NCBI RefSeq assembly: GCF_000772105.1 | Contig: NZ_CP009356.1 | Coordinates: 186,001-250,000, forward strand | Length of the DNA: 64,000 nucleotides | Reading direction: 5' to 3' | Source of the DNA: Vibrio tubiashii ATCC 19109 | Lineage (GTDB): Bacteria; Pseudomonadota; Gammaproteobacteria; Enterobacterales; Vibrionaceae | Shown: positions 9,065-16,311 of the stretch, in pieces | Layout of the letters: the number at the start of each line of letters is the position of its first letter | How positions within the stretch are numbered: the stretch's first letter is position 1 | Translations under genes and position numbers: made by a program | Notes under the pieces: model-generated | What the model was told of the DNA's origin: nothing | Seen by the model: the letters and a program-made list of their open reading frames with translations, nothing else | The model's database searches: none

Positions 9065-9844
9065 CTAGTGATGCCTTGCGGTGTATTTTTTAATACTATT
9101 CACCGTCACCTGATCGCGTATGTCACCGATAGTTCTCCATATTTGCCTAACTAACTCAGGGTTGTTTTCAGTAAACCTATGGCTAAAAATCAAGTAATAA
9201 TATTTGCTTAATATGGGCGGGTATACTTTTTCGATACTGGCTAGCTTATTTTCATCGATATAGCTGTCAGCAATGTTACTCTGGACGGCGACAGCGATTA
9301 CTCGCCTTTTTCTCAACATTTTAAACAAGTGTTGCGTGCTTGACACTTCAAGTGTGCTAATTTCATTTTCTTTTAAGGTATCTATAATTGAAAACCCCGT
9401 ATGAACACCAACGGGCTGATGGCCAGTAGAGTATAGCTTTACCCCATCCCATTCTAACTTTTGAATCTTAAGCCTATAGAGAAAATAGTCTAGCGTGGCG
9501 ATACGCAACGCACTATCAACTTGCCCATTGATAATGGGATAGTGTGCGTATTGGGCCCTCTCATGGTTGTAGGAAAAAATAAAGCCGCCATCCACTTCAT
9601 TGGATTTGATATGTTGAAGCACTCGTTTCCCTGGTACCCTCACATATTCAACGTTGAACTGCAGCATATGGGCGAGTTGTTCTATGATTTCGACAGATAT
9701 GCCTGGAGGCGTCGCAACATCATTCCCATTGCCCATTTGAAACGGGAAGGATTCGATATCTGAGTAAGCGAGTTTTATGGTCTTGCTTGAGGAGGCAAAT
9801 GAAACAATGGGGAGCAACAGTAAAGCGAGAACTAGGTACCGCAT
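9065..9844 (-). CDS. Periplasmic solute-binding-like protein (SBP_bac_3-type)
   Basis: 259 aa. A signal peptide (MRYLVLALLLLPIVSFASS) is followed by a periplasmic binding-protein fold: KLAYSDIESFPFQMGNG, PPGISVEIIEQLAHMLQFNVEYV, and QHIKSNEVDGGFIFSYNHERAQYA. This resembles polar amino-acid binding proteins and the stand-alone homologues common in vibrios. No ABC permease or ATPase gene lies nearby, so it may be a free-standing sensor or an orphan binding protein. The start has AAGGAG in good position. The ligand cannot be told. Confidence 0.85.
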   Translation of the reverse strand: MRYLVLALLLLPIVSFASSSKTIKLAYSDIESFPFQMGNGNDVATPPGISVEIIEQLAHMLQFNVEYVRVPGKRVLQHIKSNEVDGGFIFSYNHERAQYAHYPIINGQVDSALRIATLDYFLYRLKIQKLEWDGVKLYSTGHQPVGVHTGFSIIDTLKENEISTLEVSSTQHLFKMLRKRRVIAVAVQSNIADSYIDENKLASIEKVYPPILSKYYYLIFSHRFTENNPELVRQIWRTIGDIRDQVTVNSIKKYTARHH

Positions 9845-10239
9845 TGATCTCTCCTTGGCTCAATTCATTTTTGATATTGTCAGGTTATTCATACAACGAT
9901 TGAGCACCTTTTTCTCCGGGCTAAAAAGGGCTCCGTTCTCATCTAACCAGACTGCACATAGATCTACCTAAAGTAATTTGCCTTCTCTCCCGATCAGAAT
10001 CAACCTTTATGCACTTGAATCTCTCATCTAGTCTCTCATTTTTCTTCATCATCAACGCGCATTCACAATAGATTATCCGCAAGCAATCGAGGATTAGCCA
10101 TGATGAATGGCTCGTCCTCTCGCGAATCAATTGCGCTAGATGACGCCAGTGGTGTGAAAGAGATACGGCCGTACTCATCAAATTAGATAGCGTACCGGTA
10201 AGAAAGGCATACACAACGATTGAAAGCTACGCTCCAATC
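9845..10239. other. Gene-free stretch
   Basis: I see no supported gene here. A 91-codon frame on the - strand (9939-10214) has no ribosome site, no family resemblance and a composition unlike the neighbours. The segment next to 9845 should hold the promoter of the binding-protein gene. Confidence 0.4.
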
Positions 10240-10257
10240 AAGGGGCCTAGGCCCCTT
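10240..10257. terminator. Perfect 18-bp GC-rich palindrome at the end of the small plasmid-type gene
   Basis: AAGGGGCCTAGGCCCCTT is a perfect inverted repeat immediately after the stop of the gene at 10260. It can form a strong hairpin but has no T run on either side. It may be a weak or Rho-assisted terminator, or a protein-binding site. Confidence 0.45.
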
Positions 10258-10259
10258 AG

Positions 10260-10556
10260 TTAGTATTCACTGGGCAGCAACACCGTGGTTAATTGATGAC
10301 CCGCTTCGGTGATCAGCCAGACGCGCTGACCGGAAAATCGGTATACCGATACGATCCGCCCACCTCGACGAGTGGCCACGTCGTTGGCTTTCTTGTCTTC
10401 GATGTCGCACTCTCCCCAATCACCACTCTCATGGCGTAGTAAAAGTGGCCTCAGCAGGGCTTCGGGACGTCCGTCGAGCAGCGCTTGTATCCCTTGGGTC
10501 ATCACGACCTCTCCGAGCGTGAAAGAGACGGCGGTTGAGTAGTAGTTAGCTGGCAT
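10260..10556 (-). CDS. Small plasmid/ICE-type protein ('type I restriction subunit M-like')
   Basis: 98 aa from the ATG at 10556, chosen because AGGAGG lies just upstream; the frame is open 17 codons further but without such a site. Conserved features are FTLGEVVMTQGIQALL, HESGDWGECDIEDKKAND, RIVSVYRF and WLITEAGHQLTTVLLPSEY. This pattern is shared by a widespread family on plasmids and integrative elements, often labelled 'type I restriction endonuclease subunit M', although it has no methylase motifs. The function is unknown. It supports the view that 6336-10638 derives from a plasmid or ICE. Confidence 0.75.
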   Translation of the reverse strand: MPANYYSTAVSFTLGEVVMTQGIQALLDGRPEALLRPLLLRHESGDWGECDIEDKKANDVATRRGGRIVSVYRFSGQRVWLITEAGHQLTTVLLPSEY

Positions 10557-10638
10557 TGCGTTTGTCCTCCTGAGCGAACAGCGACCTAACGTGGTCAGCG
10601 TCGCCATGCACTGTGTGTGTGAGGGGTAGATGGTTCAT
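10546..10638 (-). CDS. Possible 30-aa leader peptide overlapping the next gene
   Basis: An ATG at 10638 has a good ribosome site (CAGGAGAGAGCCC) and opens 30 codons, ending with a TAA that overlaps the start region of the following gene. The tight overlap suggests translational coupling. The peptide (MNHLPLTHTVHGDADHVRSL...) resembles nothing I know, so it could be a leader or chance. Confidence 0.3.
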   Translation of the reverse strand: MNHLPLTHTVHGDADHVRSLFAQEDKRNAS

Positions 10639-11068
10639 GGGCTCTCTCCTGTGTTGGGGGTATGTCGTCGTTGCTGGCCTGTCCATGCCCCACTCACGGT
10701 TCGCCAGTACAAGGGCGCCTGCGTGCACTTTACCCTTGTGCTGAAGGCTCTGAGGGGGGAGAGGTCACAGGCAAGCGCAAAGACGACGGAGCCCCACAGT
10801 GAGATCCCTGCCCTTCTCGCCGACTCACAGCGTCAAAGGCGATGACACCTTTGGGCCTCGCTAAGGATTCCCTGACGTCATTACGCCACTCAAGCCGTCA
10901 TGCACGGCTCTTCGTGGCAAACGCTTTCACCAAGTAAAAACATTGGTTAAACTGTTGTTCAGAAAAGGAAAAACGAACTTTACGGATAGCAGAGCCTGAA
11001 AGTTGGGTCGCCCAATAATCCTCTCACAGAGGGCTAGGCTGTTCATCACCAAGAGGAATACGTTAACC
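10639..11068. other. Gene-free stretch
   Basis: I see no supported coding region or RNA. The part next to 11069 should contain the promoter and 5' leader of the cold-shock-like gene, whose ribosome site is AAGAGGAA. Confidence 0.4.
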
Positions 11069-11539
11069 ATGAAAGGTACCATTGTCCGGTGGAGAGATGA
11101 TCGCGGGTTTGGCTTCATTCATTCGGACGAATATCAAGGGGATATTTTTGTCCATATCTCAGAATTTGAACCGGGGGTCAGGCGTCCTCAAATTGGCGAT
11201 GAAGTCGATTTTCGCATTGAGTTAAATAAGGGGAAAACCCGGGCTCATCTTGTCTCGTTTGTTGGCGTGGAGCCCGCAAGAGGAAATTTCGCCTTGTCTC
11301 TCTTACCGGTACTGGTCTTAGTCGGTATCGCCCTTGGCGTAGTCAGCTTCCTCACTTATCAAGCCCCAGAACGCGCCCCTGAAGATGACAAACTCGGTTT
11401 CGAGTGTGAGGGGAAAACGCGCTGTAGCCATATGACATCGTGTCATGAGGCGAAATTTTACTTGGCACATTGCCCCAACGTGAAGATTGATGGTGATCGC
11501 GATGGCGTACCTTGTGAGCAGCAGTGGTGCGGTCAATAA
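11069..11539 (+). CDS. Cold-shock domain, membrane segment and excalibur domain fusion protein
   Basis: 156 aa from the ATG at 11069. Residues 1-65 are a cold-shock domain with the RNP motifs RGFGFIHSD and GDIFVHISEF. A transmembrane helix follows (about 75-97, LSLLPVLVLVGIALGVVSFL). The end is an excalibur calcium-binding-type domain with paired cysteines (CEGKTRCSHMTSCHEA, CPNVKIDGDRDGVPCEQQWC). The topology puts a nucleic-acid-binding domain in the cytoplasm and a DxDxDG metal-binding module outside. Related fusions, often annotated 'cold shock and DUF1294/excalibur', occur in marine bacteria; the role is unknown. It stands alone as a single-gene unit. Confidence 0.88.
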   Translation: MKGTIVRWRDDRGFGFIHSDEYQGDIFVHISEFEPGVRRPQIGDEVDFRIELNKGKTRAHLVSFVGVEPARGNFALSLLPVLVLVGIALGVVSFLTYQAPERAPEDDKLGFECEGKTRCSHMTSCHEAKFYLAHCPNVKIDGDRDGVPCEQQWCGQ

Positions 11540-11583
11540 ACGGGGTACCCACCCATAAGACGCAATGAACAGAAGGAAGCACC

Positions 11584-12120
11584 GTGGCACAACAGACAGT
11601 CACTATCAGACCCGCAAGGGAAAGTGAACTTGAGCGTCTCCACGCTTTGGTCATTTCAAATGACGAATGGACGCAATTTAACGGTCCGTACTTTTCATAC
11701 TCACCTCCCTCGTTGGAGCAGTTCGAAAAGACAACGTTTCAGCGCCTGTTAACTGGTGCAAGCTTACAGTTGATCACCGTCGATGACCTCCCCGTCGGCA
11801 CGGTGAGCTGTTACTGGGAATGCGAAGAAACGCGTTGGCTTGAAGCCGGCGTGGTCATTTACGATCCTGCGTATTGGGGGCAAGGTATTGCGGCCTTAGC
11901 GCTTCCCTTGTGGGTGTCGTATCTGTTCAATAGTCAGCTCATCGAACGGGTGGGGTTAACCACTTGGTCGGGGAACCCTCGAATGATGTCATTGGCCCTG
12001 AAGCTGGGTTTCCAGCAAGAAGCGCGGCTTCGAAAAGTCCGCTATTACAATGGCGAATACTATGACTCGGTCAAATACGGTGTGTTGCGGTCAGAATGGC
12101 TCGCGCGGTATGCGCCTTAG
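11584..12120 (+). CDS. GNAT-family N-acetyltransferase (RimJ-like)
   Basis: 178 aa, GTG start with AAGGAAG upstream. It has the GNAT acetyl-CoA fold: an N-terminal strand-helix (VTIRPARESELERLHAL), the central strand GVVIYDPAYWGQGIAALAL where the pyrophosphate-binding loop (WGQGIA) is clear, and the closing helix NPRMMSLALKLGFQQEARLR. The end (YYNGEYYDSVKYGVL) is typical of RimJ/RimL and related small-molecule acetyltransferases. The substrate cannot be told. It is a free-standing unit between the cold-shock and nucleotidyltransferase genes; no attC sequence surrounds it. Confidence 0.9.
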   Translation: MAQQTVTIRPARESELERLHALVISNDEWTQFNGPYFSYSPPSLEQFEKTTFQRLLTGASLQLITVDDLPVGTVSCYWECEETRWLEAGVVIYDPAYWGQGIAALALPLWVSYLFNSQLIERVGLTTWSGNPRMMSLALKLGFQQEARLRKVRYYNGEYYDSVKYGVLRSEWLARYAP

Positions 12121-12294
12121 CCTCGAAACGGCCCACGCTCTCAATGCCAGCGCCAATGAGTACGTTGCTATTGCCACTTCACCCTGACTTTGGTTTACTC
12201 ACAGCTTGGTCGCGGACGCTACGTTGAGCGAGAAGGCAGGTTCCTCATTCAAGCGCCCCTCCGCGGCTCTAACGCGAAACAAACGGAGCAAATT

Positions 12295-12852
12295 GTGATT
12301 TCAGAAAAGCTAAACTTGGCCCATCTTCCGCTTCAAAATGCCTTGGTTCAATCCGCGTACTCGGCGTTTCATTCTGAAAATGACGCGGTCGCGGCGGTCC
12401 TGTTGGGGTCACTGGCCGCGGGAAAAGGTGACCGAGTCTCGGATGCCGATATTCTTGTGTTTACCAAGAATAACTTTCATCAATCTTGCGAGGCCTGCTT
12501 CTCCGCGTTTGAGCGTGACAAAGACATCTTCTACCTGCTCGAGGGCTTCCATAATGAGAACGCTTACTTTAAAAAATACATTTTCAATGACTTAACGAGC
12601 GCAGAGATTCACTGTTTAGATGTGAGTGAACCCTTGAGTCTGTCTAAGCCATTTAAGGTGCTGTTTGATAAAAATGGCCTCATCGAGCAACGGGTAACGG
12701 ACGAACCGGCACCAAAGCACGCAGATTTTCCGGCCTACACGAACGGCGACGAAGGAATAACGTGGGAATTGTTTGATTGTATCAAATGGATGAGTCGTGG
12801 TGATCATGAGTTGGCAAAGCACCATTTAAAGAAGCTGGTTGCGCAATGGTAA
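12295..12852 (+). CDS. Nucleotidyltransferase-domain protein
   Basis: 185 aa from a GTG at 12295, preferred for the GGAG seven bases upstream; a TTG at 12190 would add 35 poorly structured residues. The polymerase-beta-like motif GSLAAGKGDRVSDADILVF contains the GS...SDxD signature of nucleotidyltransferases, with two catalytic aspartates. The rest is helical with an acidic middle. Such stand-alone proteins include aminoglycoside nucleotidyltransferases and MNT-type antitoxins. No HEPN partner is adjacent, so a toxin-antitoxin role is not supported; a resistance-like enzyme is possible but unproven. Confidence 0.8.
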   Translation: MISEKLNLAHLPLQNALVQSAYSAFHSENDAVAAVLLGSLAAGKGDRVSDADILVFTKNNFHQSCEACFSAFERDKDIFYLLEGFHNENAYFKKYIFNDLTSAEIHCLDVSEPLSLSKPFKVLFDKNGLIEQRVTDEPAPKHADFPAYTNGDEGITWELFDCIKWMSRGDHELAKHHLKKLVAQW

Positions 12853-12951
12853 CGGTGTGCCTGCCCCCAACCGACTCGGAAATGTTGTCCAACCCATTGA
12901 TTTTGTGATAAATAGTACGTTTAGATCTCGTGTTTGAATGGAGAGGGAATC

Positions 12952-13662
12952 ATGAAATTGGAGGCGGTGCTGTGGGATTATGATGGGACACTGGTAAACT
13001 CTGTGCCGAAAAATATTGAGATAACCAAGACCATTTTATCCATTGTTGCTCCCCGTTTGACTGGGGACGGTTTGCCGGAGTGTTTACGCGACGAAGAGGC
13101 CTACCATGTCGCCAACCACAGCGCAAAAAACTGGCAAGAGCTTTACGTTGATTACTATGGATTAACCCAACAGGAAATGCGCCTGGCGGGGGGCATGTGG
13201 GCCGAGCACCAAGAGAAAAATACCACGCAGGTCTTGTTGTTTGAAGGGATCAAAGACGTGGTCACCGAGTTCTCCTTCCTGCCTCACGGCATATGCTCGC
13301 AAAATTCACAGAGCAACATTCGTCGTGTGTTGGAAAACCATGCGCTAGCGGCTTTTTTCAAGACCATTGTCGGGTATGACGACGTGTCTCATGGCCATCA
13401 AAAACCGGAGGCTCTGGGTGGCCTTCAATGTCTTGACGCGATGTTCGGCCATCGCACCAGCCAATGCTTGATGTACATCGGTGATCATGAGGCTGATGTC
13501 CAATTTGCTCGTAACCTTCAAGCTGCGCTGGGGGGCAACGCTCGCGTCATTGCTGTGGCCGCAGCGTACAGTGGCGCGGCGCCGGAATCGTGGTCGTGTC
13601 AGCCTGACTACACGGCACGCTCGGTTGACGAGCTCTATGATCTCATTGGAACATACGCCTAA
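12952..13662 (+). CDS. HAD-superfamily hydrolase
   Basis: 236 aa from the ATG at 12952, which follows GGAGAGGGAATC. The HAD motifs are clear: motif I WDYDGTLVNS near the start, motif II around ICSQNSQSNI, a lysine in HGHQKPEALG, and motif IV YIGDHEADVQFA. The cap insertion places it with phosphoglycolate phosphatase/beta-phosphoglucomutase-like enzymes, so a phosphatase acting on a small phosphorylated metabolite is likely. The substrate is unknown. It is a single-gene unit. Confidence 0.88.
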   Translation: MKLEAVLWDYDGTLVNSVPKNIEITKTILSIVAPRLTGDGLPECLRDEEAYHVANHSAKNWQELYVDYYGLTQQEMRLAGGMWAEHQEKNTTQVLLFEGIKDVVTEFSFLPHGICSQNSQSNIRRVLENHALAAFFKTIVGYDDVSHGHQKPEALGGLQCLDAMFGHRTSQCLMYIGDHEADVQFARNLQAALGGNARVIAVAAAYSGAAPESWSCQPDYTARSVDELYDLIGTYA

Positions 13663-13783
13663 CTCGCCGATTAAATGGCGTGCTCACTCAGCGCGCCTCT
13701 CTTTGAAGTCATTCCAGTTGCGCTCGGCTTGTCTGATACACTCGGTGGCTGTTTAACCTCGAATTCACTGCTAAAAGGACGCT

Positions 13784-14245
13784 ATGAACGTTATCTCGAA
13801 GGATGACATCGCTCACTACATTGGTGTTGAGACAGAGCCAACCGAATGGTTTGTCGTCAGCCAAGCGCAGATTAACCAATTTGCTGACTGCACCTTAGAT
13901 CATCAGTTTATCCATACGGATCCCATCAAAGCGCAAGACACCATGTTTGGTTCGACCATTGCCCATGGCTTGCTGTCCCTGTCCATGCTGCCCCATTTTG
14001 CCGAGCGCTTTGGCTACCAGTTGGAAGGGGCAAGCATGGGGATCAACTATGGGTTTGATAAAGTGCGTTTTATCCACCCCGTCACCGTGAATAGCCGCAT
14101 TCGCGCGCGTGCGAAATTGCTGGCCGTCGACGAAAAGCGCCCCGGTCACTATACCTTTAAAAGCGAAGTGGTGGTTGAAATCGAAGGGGAAAAGAAGCCC
14201 GCGTTAGTCGCCGTTTGGCTCGCCGTCCAGATAGTGCCTGAATGA
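13784..14245 (+). CDS. MaoC-like dehydratase / (R)-specific enoyl-CoA hydratase
   Basis: 153 aa, ATG start with AAAAGGACGCT upstream. This is a single hot-dog domain with the MaoC active-site signature: FADCTLDHQFIHTDP (Asp and His) and GSTIAHGLLSLSMLP. Residues MGINYGFDKVRFIHPVTVNS follow the family pattern. It should hydrate enoyl-CoA to (R)-3-hydroxyacyl-CoA, as in fatty-acid or PHA metabolism, in the cytoplasm. Length is normal. No PHA genes are nearby. Confidence 0.9.
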   Translation: MNVISKDDIAHYIGVETEPTEWFVVSQAQINQFADCTLDHQFIHTDPIKAQDTMFGSTIAHGLLSLSMLPHFAERFGYQLEGASMGINYGFDKVRFIHPVTVNSRIRARAKLLAVDEKRPGHYTFKSEVVVEIEGEKKPALVAVWLAVQIVPE

Positions 14246-14348
14246 CCCTCTCCTTCGTCGCGTCTTAACTGACAAAGAGTGGCTCGCCGCTGAACTTTGG
14301 CAGCGCTGCCCCGTAAGACATGGGATACAGCGACAACATGACGAGCCT

Positions 14349-14567
14349 ATGATGAATCGAATTAACCCTGCCAAGTTACTCAACAGTAAATGGACGGCCC
14401 TGCAGCCGCAAAAGCGTGAGAAACACTTCTTAGTGTCCGATGTTGATTACGCAGAAGATGGCTCCGTAAGATCGTGCACCTTGGAAGCGGTGATGACTCA
14501 CGGCGAGTATTCCATTGACTGGAAAGAGCTTAACAACACCGATAAGTGGGCGTATGGCTGGAAGTAA
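14349..14567 (+). CDS. Trp-rich small protein, TIGR02450-like
   Basis: 72 aa. It shows the conserved pattern of the TIGR02450 family of Trp-rich small proteins: KLLNSKWTALQPQKREKHF, then IDWKELNNTDKWAYGWK at the end. The family is frequent in vibrios and shewanellas and its function is unknown. Two ATGs in tandem open the frame; the second is equally possible. It is cytoplasmic, with no membrane segment. The neighbouring DUF6435-like gene lies on the opposite strand, tail to tail. Confidence 0.85.
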   Translation: MMNRINPAKLLNSKWTALQPQKREKHFLVSDVDYAEDGSVRSCTLEAVMTHGEYSIDWKELNNTDKWAYGWK

Positions 14568-14606
14568 GCAACGTTGTCCCTTTCTCAACGTTTCTTGCAC
14601 AGGCGA

Positions 14607-14780
14607 TCAGCGTTGACTCTGGAGGGCTTCGATTTGCTGGCCTAATTCTTCCGCTTGCGCGGTTAAGAGCGAATAGGTTCGAATGTCCCCTCTTCTTTGC
14701 GCGAGCATTGCCTGCTCGAGTTTTGCGGCATATTGCTTCTTCAGTTTCTTGGTCGAGTCTCGTTTAAATAGTGAAAACAT
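14607..14780 (-). CDS. DUF6435 (Lacal_2735)-like small protein
   Basis: 57 aa. Read on the - strand from ATG 14780 (GGAG nine bases upstream) to TGA at 14607. The sequence starts MFSLFKRDSTKKLKKQYAAK and continues LEQAMLAQRRGDIRTYSLLT, AQAEELGQQIEALQSQR. This matches the small helical DUF6435 family (proteins that begin MFxLFKxDPxKKLxKxY and contain AxRxGDIRxY). It is likely a cytoplasmic two-helix hairpin; the role is unknown. It has its own ribosome site and converges with the Trp-rich gene. Confidence 0.8.
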   Translation of the reverse strand: MFSLFKRDSTKKLKKQYAAKLEQAMLAQRRGDIRTYSLLTAQAEELGQQIEALQSQR

Positions 14781-14972
14781 TGTTTATCTCCGTTGGGTGC
14801 TCTGTCTAGTTACGTCGTTTGGACGCAAAAGGATTAACCCAGAGCACAACAACGCCCACTCGACGTACGCGAAAGGGGTCGTTGGAGCCGCTGACCCTGT
14901 TTAACTTGCCTTAACCTGAAAGACTCAGGCACGATGGGTACCGCCAACGAATAATCTCTATAGGAAAATAAC

Positions 14973-15305
14973 GTGCTTGAAGTGAAAACAATGGGGCTTT
15001 TCTTTCTCACCGCCGTTGCTGAAATCCTGGGTTGCTACTTGCCTTACCTTTGGCTCAAAGAAGACAAATCGGCCTGGCTTTTAGTGCCCGCAGCGCTCTG
15101 TCTTGCGCTTTTCGCATGGCTGTTATCCTTGCATCCAACCGCCGCTGGTCGAGTTTATGCCGCTTACGGCGGCGTGTATATCTTTGTCGCAATCTTATGG
15201 TTGTGGCTCGTGGACGGTCTTCGCCCAACTCTGTGGGATATCGTGGGAGTCTCTGTGGCGATGCTTGGTATGGCCATCATCATGTTCGCGCCCAGAACCC
15301 CGTAA
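14973..15305 (+). CDS. ynfA: YnfA-family (UPF0060) membrane protein
   Basis: 110 aa with four membrane helices. Family landmarks are [39 protein letters not shown] and a last helix [13 protein letters not shown]. YnfA is a small inner-membrane protein of the drug/metabolite transporter clan, reported as an SMR-like efflux pump in enterics. A GTG at 14973 with AGGAAA upstream is taken as the start; an in-frame GTG (14982) or ATG (14991) would shorten the N-terminus by three or six residues. A heavily deleted second copy lies at 46800-46917. Confidence 0.92.
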   Translation: MLEVKTMGLFFLTAVAEILGCYLPYLWLKEDKSAWLLVPAALCLALFAWLLSLHPTAAGRVYAAYGGVYIFVAILWLWLVDGLRPTLWDIVGVSVAMLGMAIIMFAPRTP

Positions 15306-15397
15306 CCGATGACACTATGAGGTACGCAAGCGGCTTTCCTGCGCGCCGGCCTCCCCAGCACAAAAAGGCGTGCGGAGAATAGAGCTCACAAGATGCA

Positions 15398-15850
15398 TCA
15401 TTCGCGATGACGCTCGAAGACATCCATTATGTGATGTAATTGACGCGAACTCAGCGCAAACCAGCGCGAATCCAGTGACCCATCGAGAATCAGTGGTGAC
15501 ATGCTGGCGTCATTGAGCGTGTCCCAGTTCATCACCGCCACCAGCTCGACAGGCTCACCGCTTTGCTGGTTCAACTGGTAAATATGCTGGTCGACATCTT
15601 GGGCAAGGCACAGGCGATAGCGGTTACGATGCGGCGCTTTAAGTAGACACAACGAAAACGAGCCTTCCGACTCCGTTAATGCTTTCCACAAGGTCGCCTC
15701 TAACCAGAAAAACTCTTCGCCCAAATCTTCCCACAGTTGGTCGAGCAGTCCTGAGATCCGTTCGGTTTGTTGGGGTAATTGAGTTCGGTCACACAGCGCG
15801 CGGGCGCACGCCTCATCGAGGGATCGTAAGATTTGAGGGTTTATCGGCAT
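15398..15850 (-). CDS. Hypothetical protein, 150 aa, preceded by a conserved leader
   Basis: No family recognised. The ATG at 15850 follows GGAGGT and is clearly the start, although the frame stays open for a further 138 codons upstream. The protein is soluble, acidic and helical in its first half (INPQILRSLDEACARAL, QLWEDLGEEFFWLEATLWKA), with strands later (NRYRLCLAQDVDQHIYQL). It has no signal peptide. Its upstream segment (15851-15964) is repeated nearly intact at 46918-47029 without the coding part, which suggests that the leader carries function or marks a mobile unit. Confidence 0.7.
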   Translation of the reverse strand: MPINPQILRSLDEACARALCDRTQLPQQTERISGLLDQLWEDLGEEFFWLEATLWKALTESEGSFSLCLLKAPHRNRYRLCLAQDVDQHIYQLNQQSGEPVELVAVMNWDTLNDASMSPLILDGSLDSRWFALSSRQLHHIMDVFERHRE

Positions 15851-15964
15851 CGCAACCTCCAAGAAATGAAGTTTCCCTTCACCACTCAGAGACCCCAAAA
15901 CAAAGGGTGGTGAACTGAACAAGGTTGGAACTACCGCACACGTGGAAACGGCCAGCCGAAGCTG
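15851..15964 (-). repeat. Conserved leader element, copy 1 (copy 2 at 46918-47029)
   Basis: About 110 bases upstream of the 150-aa gene match 46918-47029 with only a handful of differences. The element contains an inverted repeat (TTCACCAC ... GTGGTGAA) enclosing a CCCC/GGG core, which would fold as a hairpin in the mRNA leader. No known riboswitch signature is seen. It may be a cis-regulatory RNA, a binding site, or simply the best-preserved part of a duplicated segment. Confidence 0.6.
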
Positions 15965-16242
15965 CCTCGCCCAGCCCACCGTAATACCAAGCGGAACTTC
16001 CCTTTGCAGGGCATCCGTTTTTACAGGTGCGACAAGGCTGCACATGACAGCAGCAGTGATGCTGACGTCTATGCGCCACGTGTTGTGAGACAGGGTTCCA
16101 ATCCTGACACTGGATTTTGCCAGTGCGAGAGCAGAATATCGGTGAGGAATAAGCGTGTCAACGATTACCCGTTCTTGAGCGCGGGATCGGAGAAAGATAG
16201 ACCAACGGGCCCTAGAAAAAGAAACGTCTTCCCCCTTGATAA

Positions 16243-16282
16243 CTAAAAAAGGATGAGTCCTCATCTGGTGAACTCATCCTTC
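16243..16282 (-). terminator. Rho-independent terminator of the FG-GAP gene
   Basis: A ten-base perfect stem (AAGGATGAGT / ACTCATCCTT) with a 13-base loop lies 30 bases after the stop at 16312. Read on the - strand it is followed by TTTTTTAG, a classical terminator. The rest of 15965-16242 shows no gene. Confidence 0.8.
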
Positions 16283-16311
16283 AACTCTACTTGAGAATCC
16301 TTAAATGGAAT

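Noticed and set aside
9939..10214. 91-codon - strand frame
   Set aside because: No ribosome site, no family pattern and unlikely composition.
11069..15305. Run of single-gene units (GNAT, nucleotidyltransferase, HAD, MaoC, TIGR02450-like) that looks like an integron cassette array
   Set aside because: The spacers at 12121-12294, 12853-12951, 13663-13783 and 14246-14348 show none of the attC blocks seen at 29682 and 30426; genes lie on both strands.
15851..15964. Leader element read as an attC site
   Set aside because: It has a palindromic core but lacks the TTTAAGAG and GGGCGTTA blocks and the core sites.
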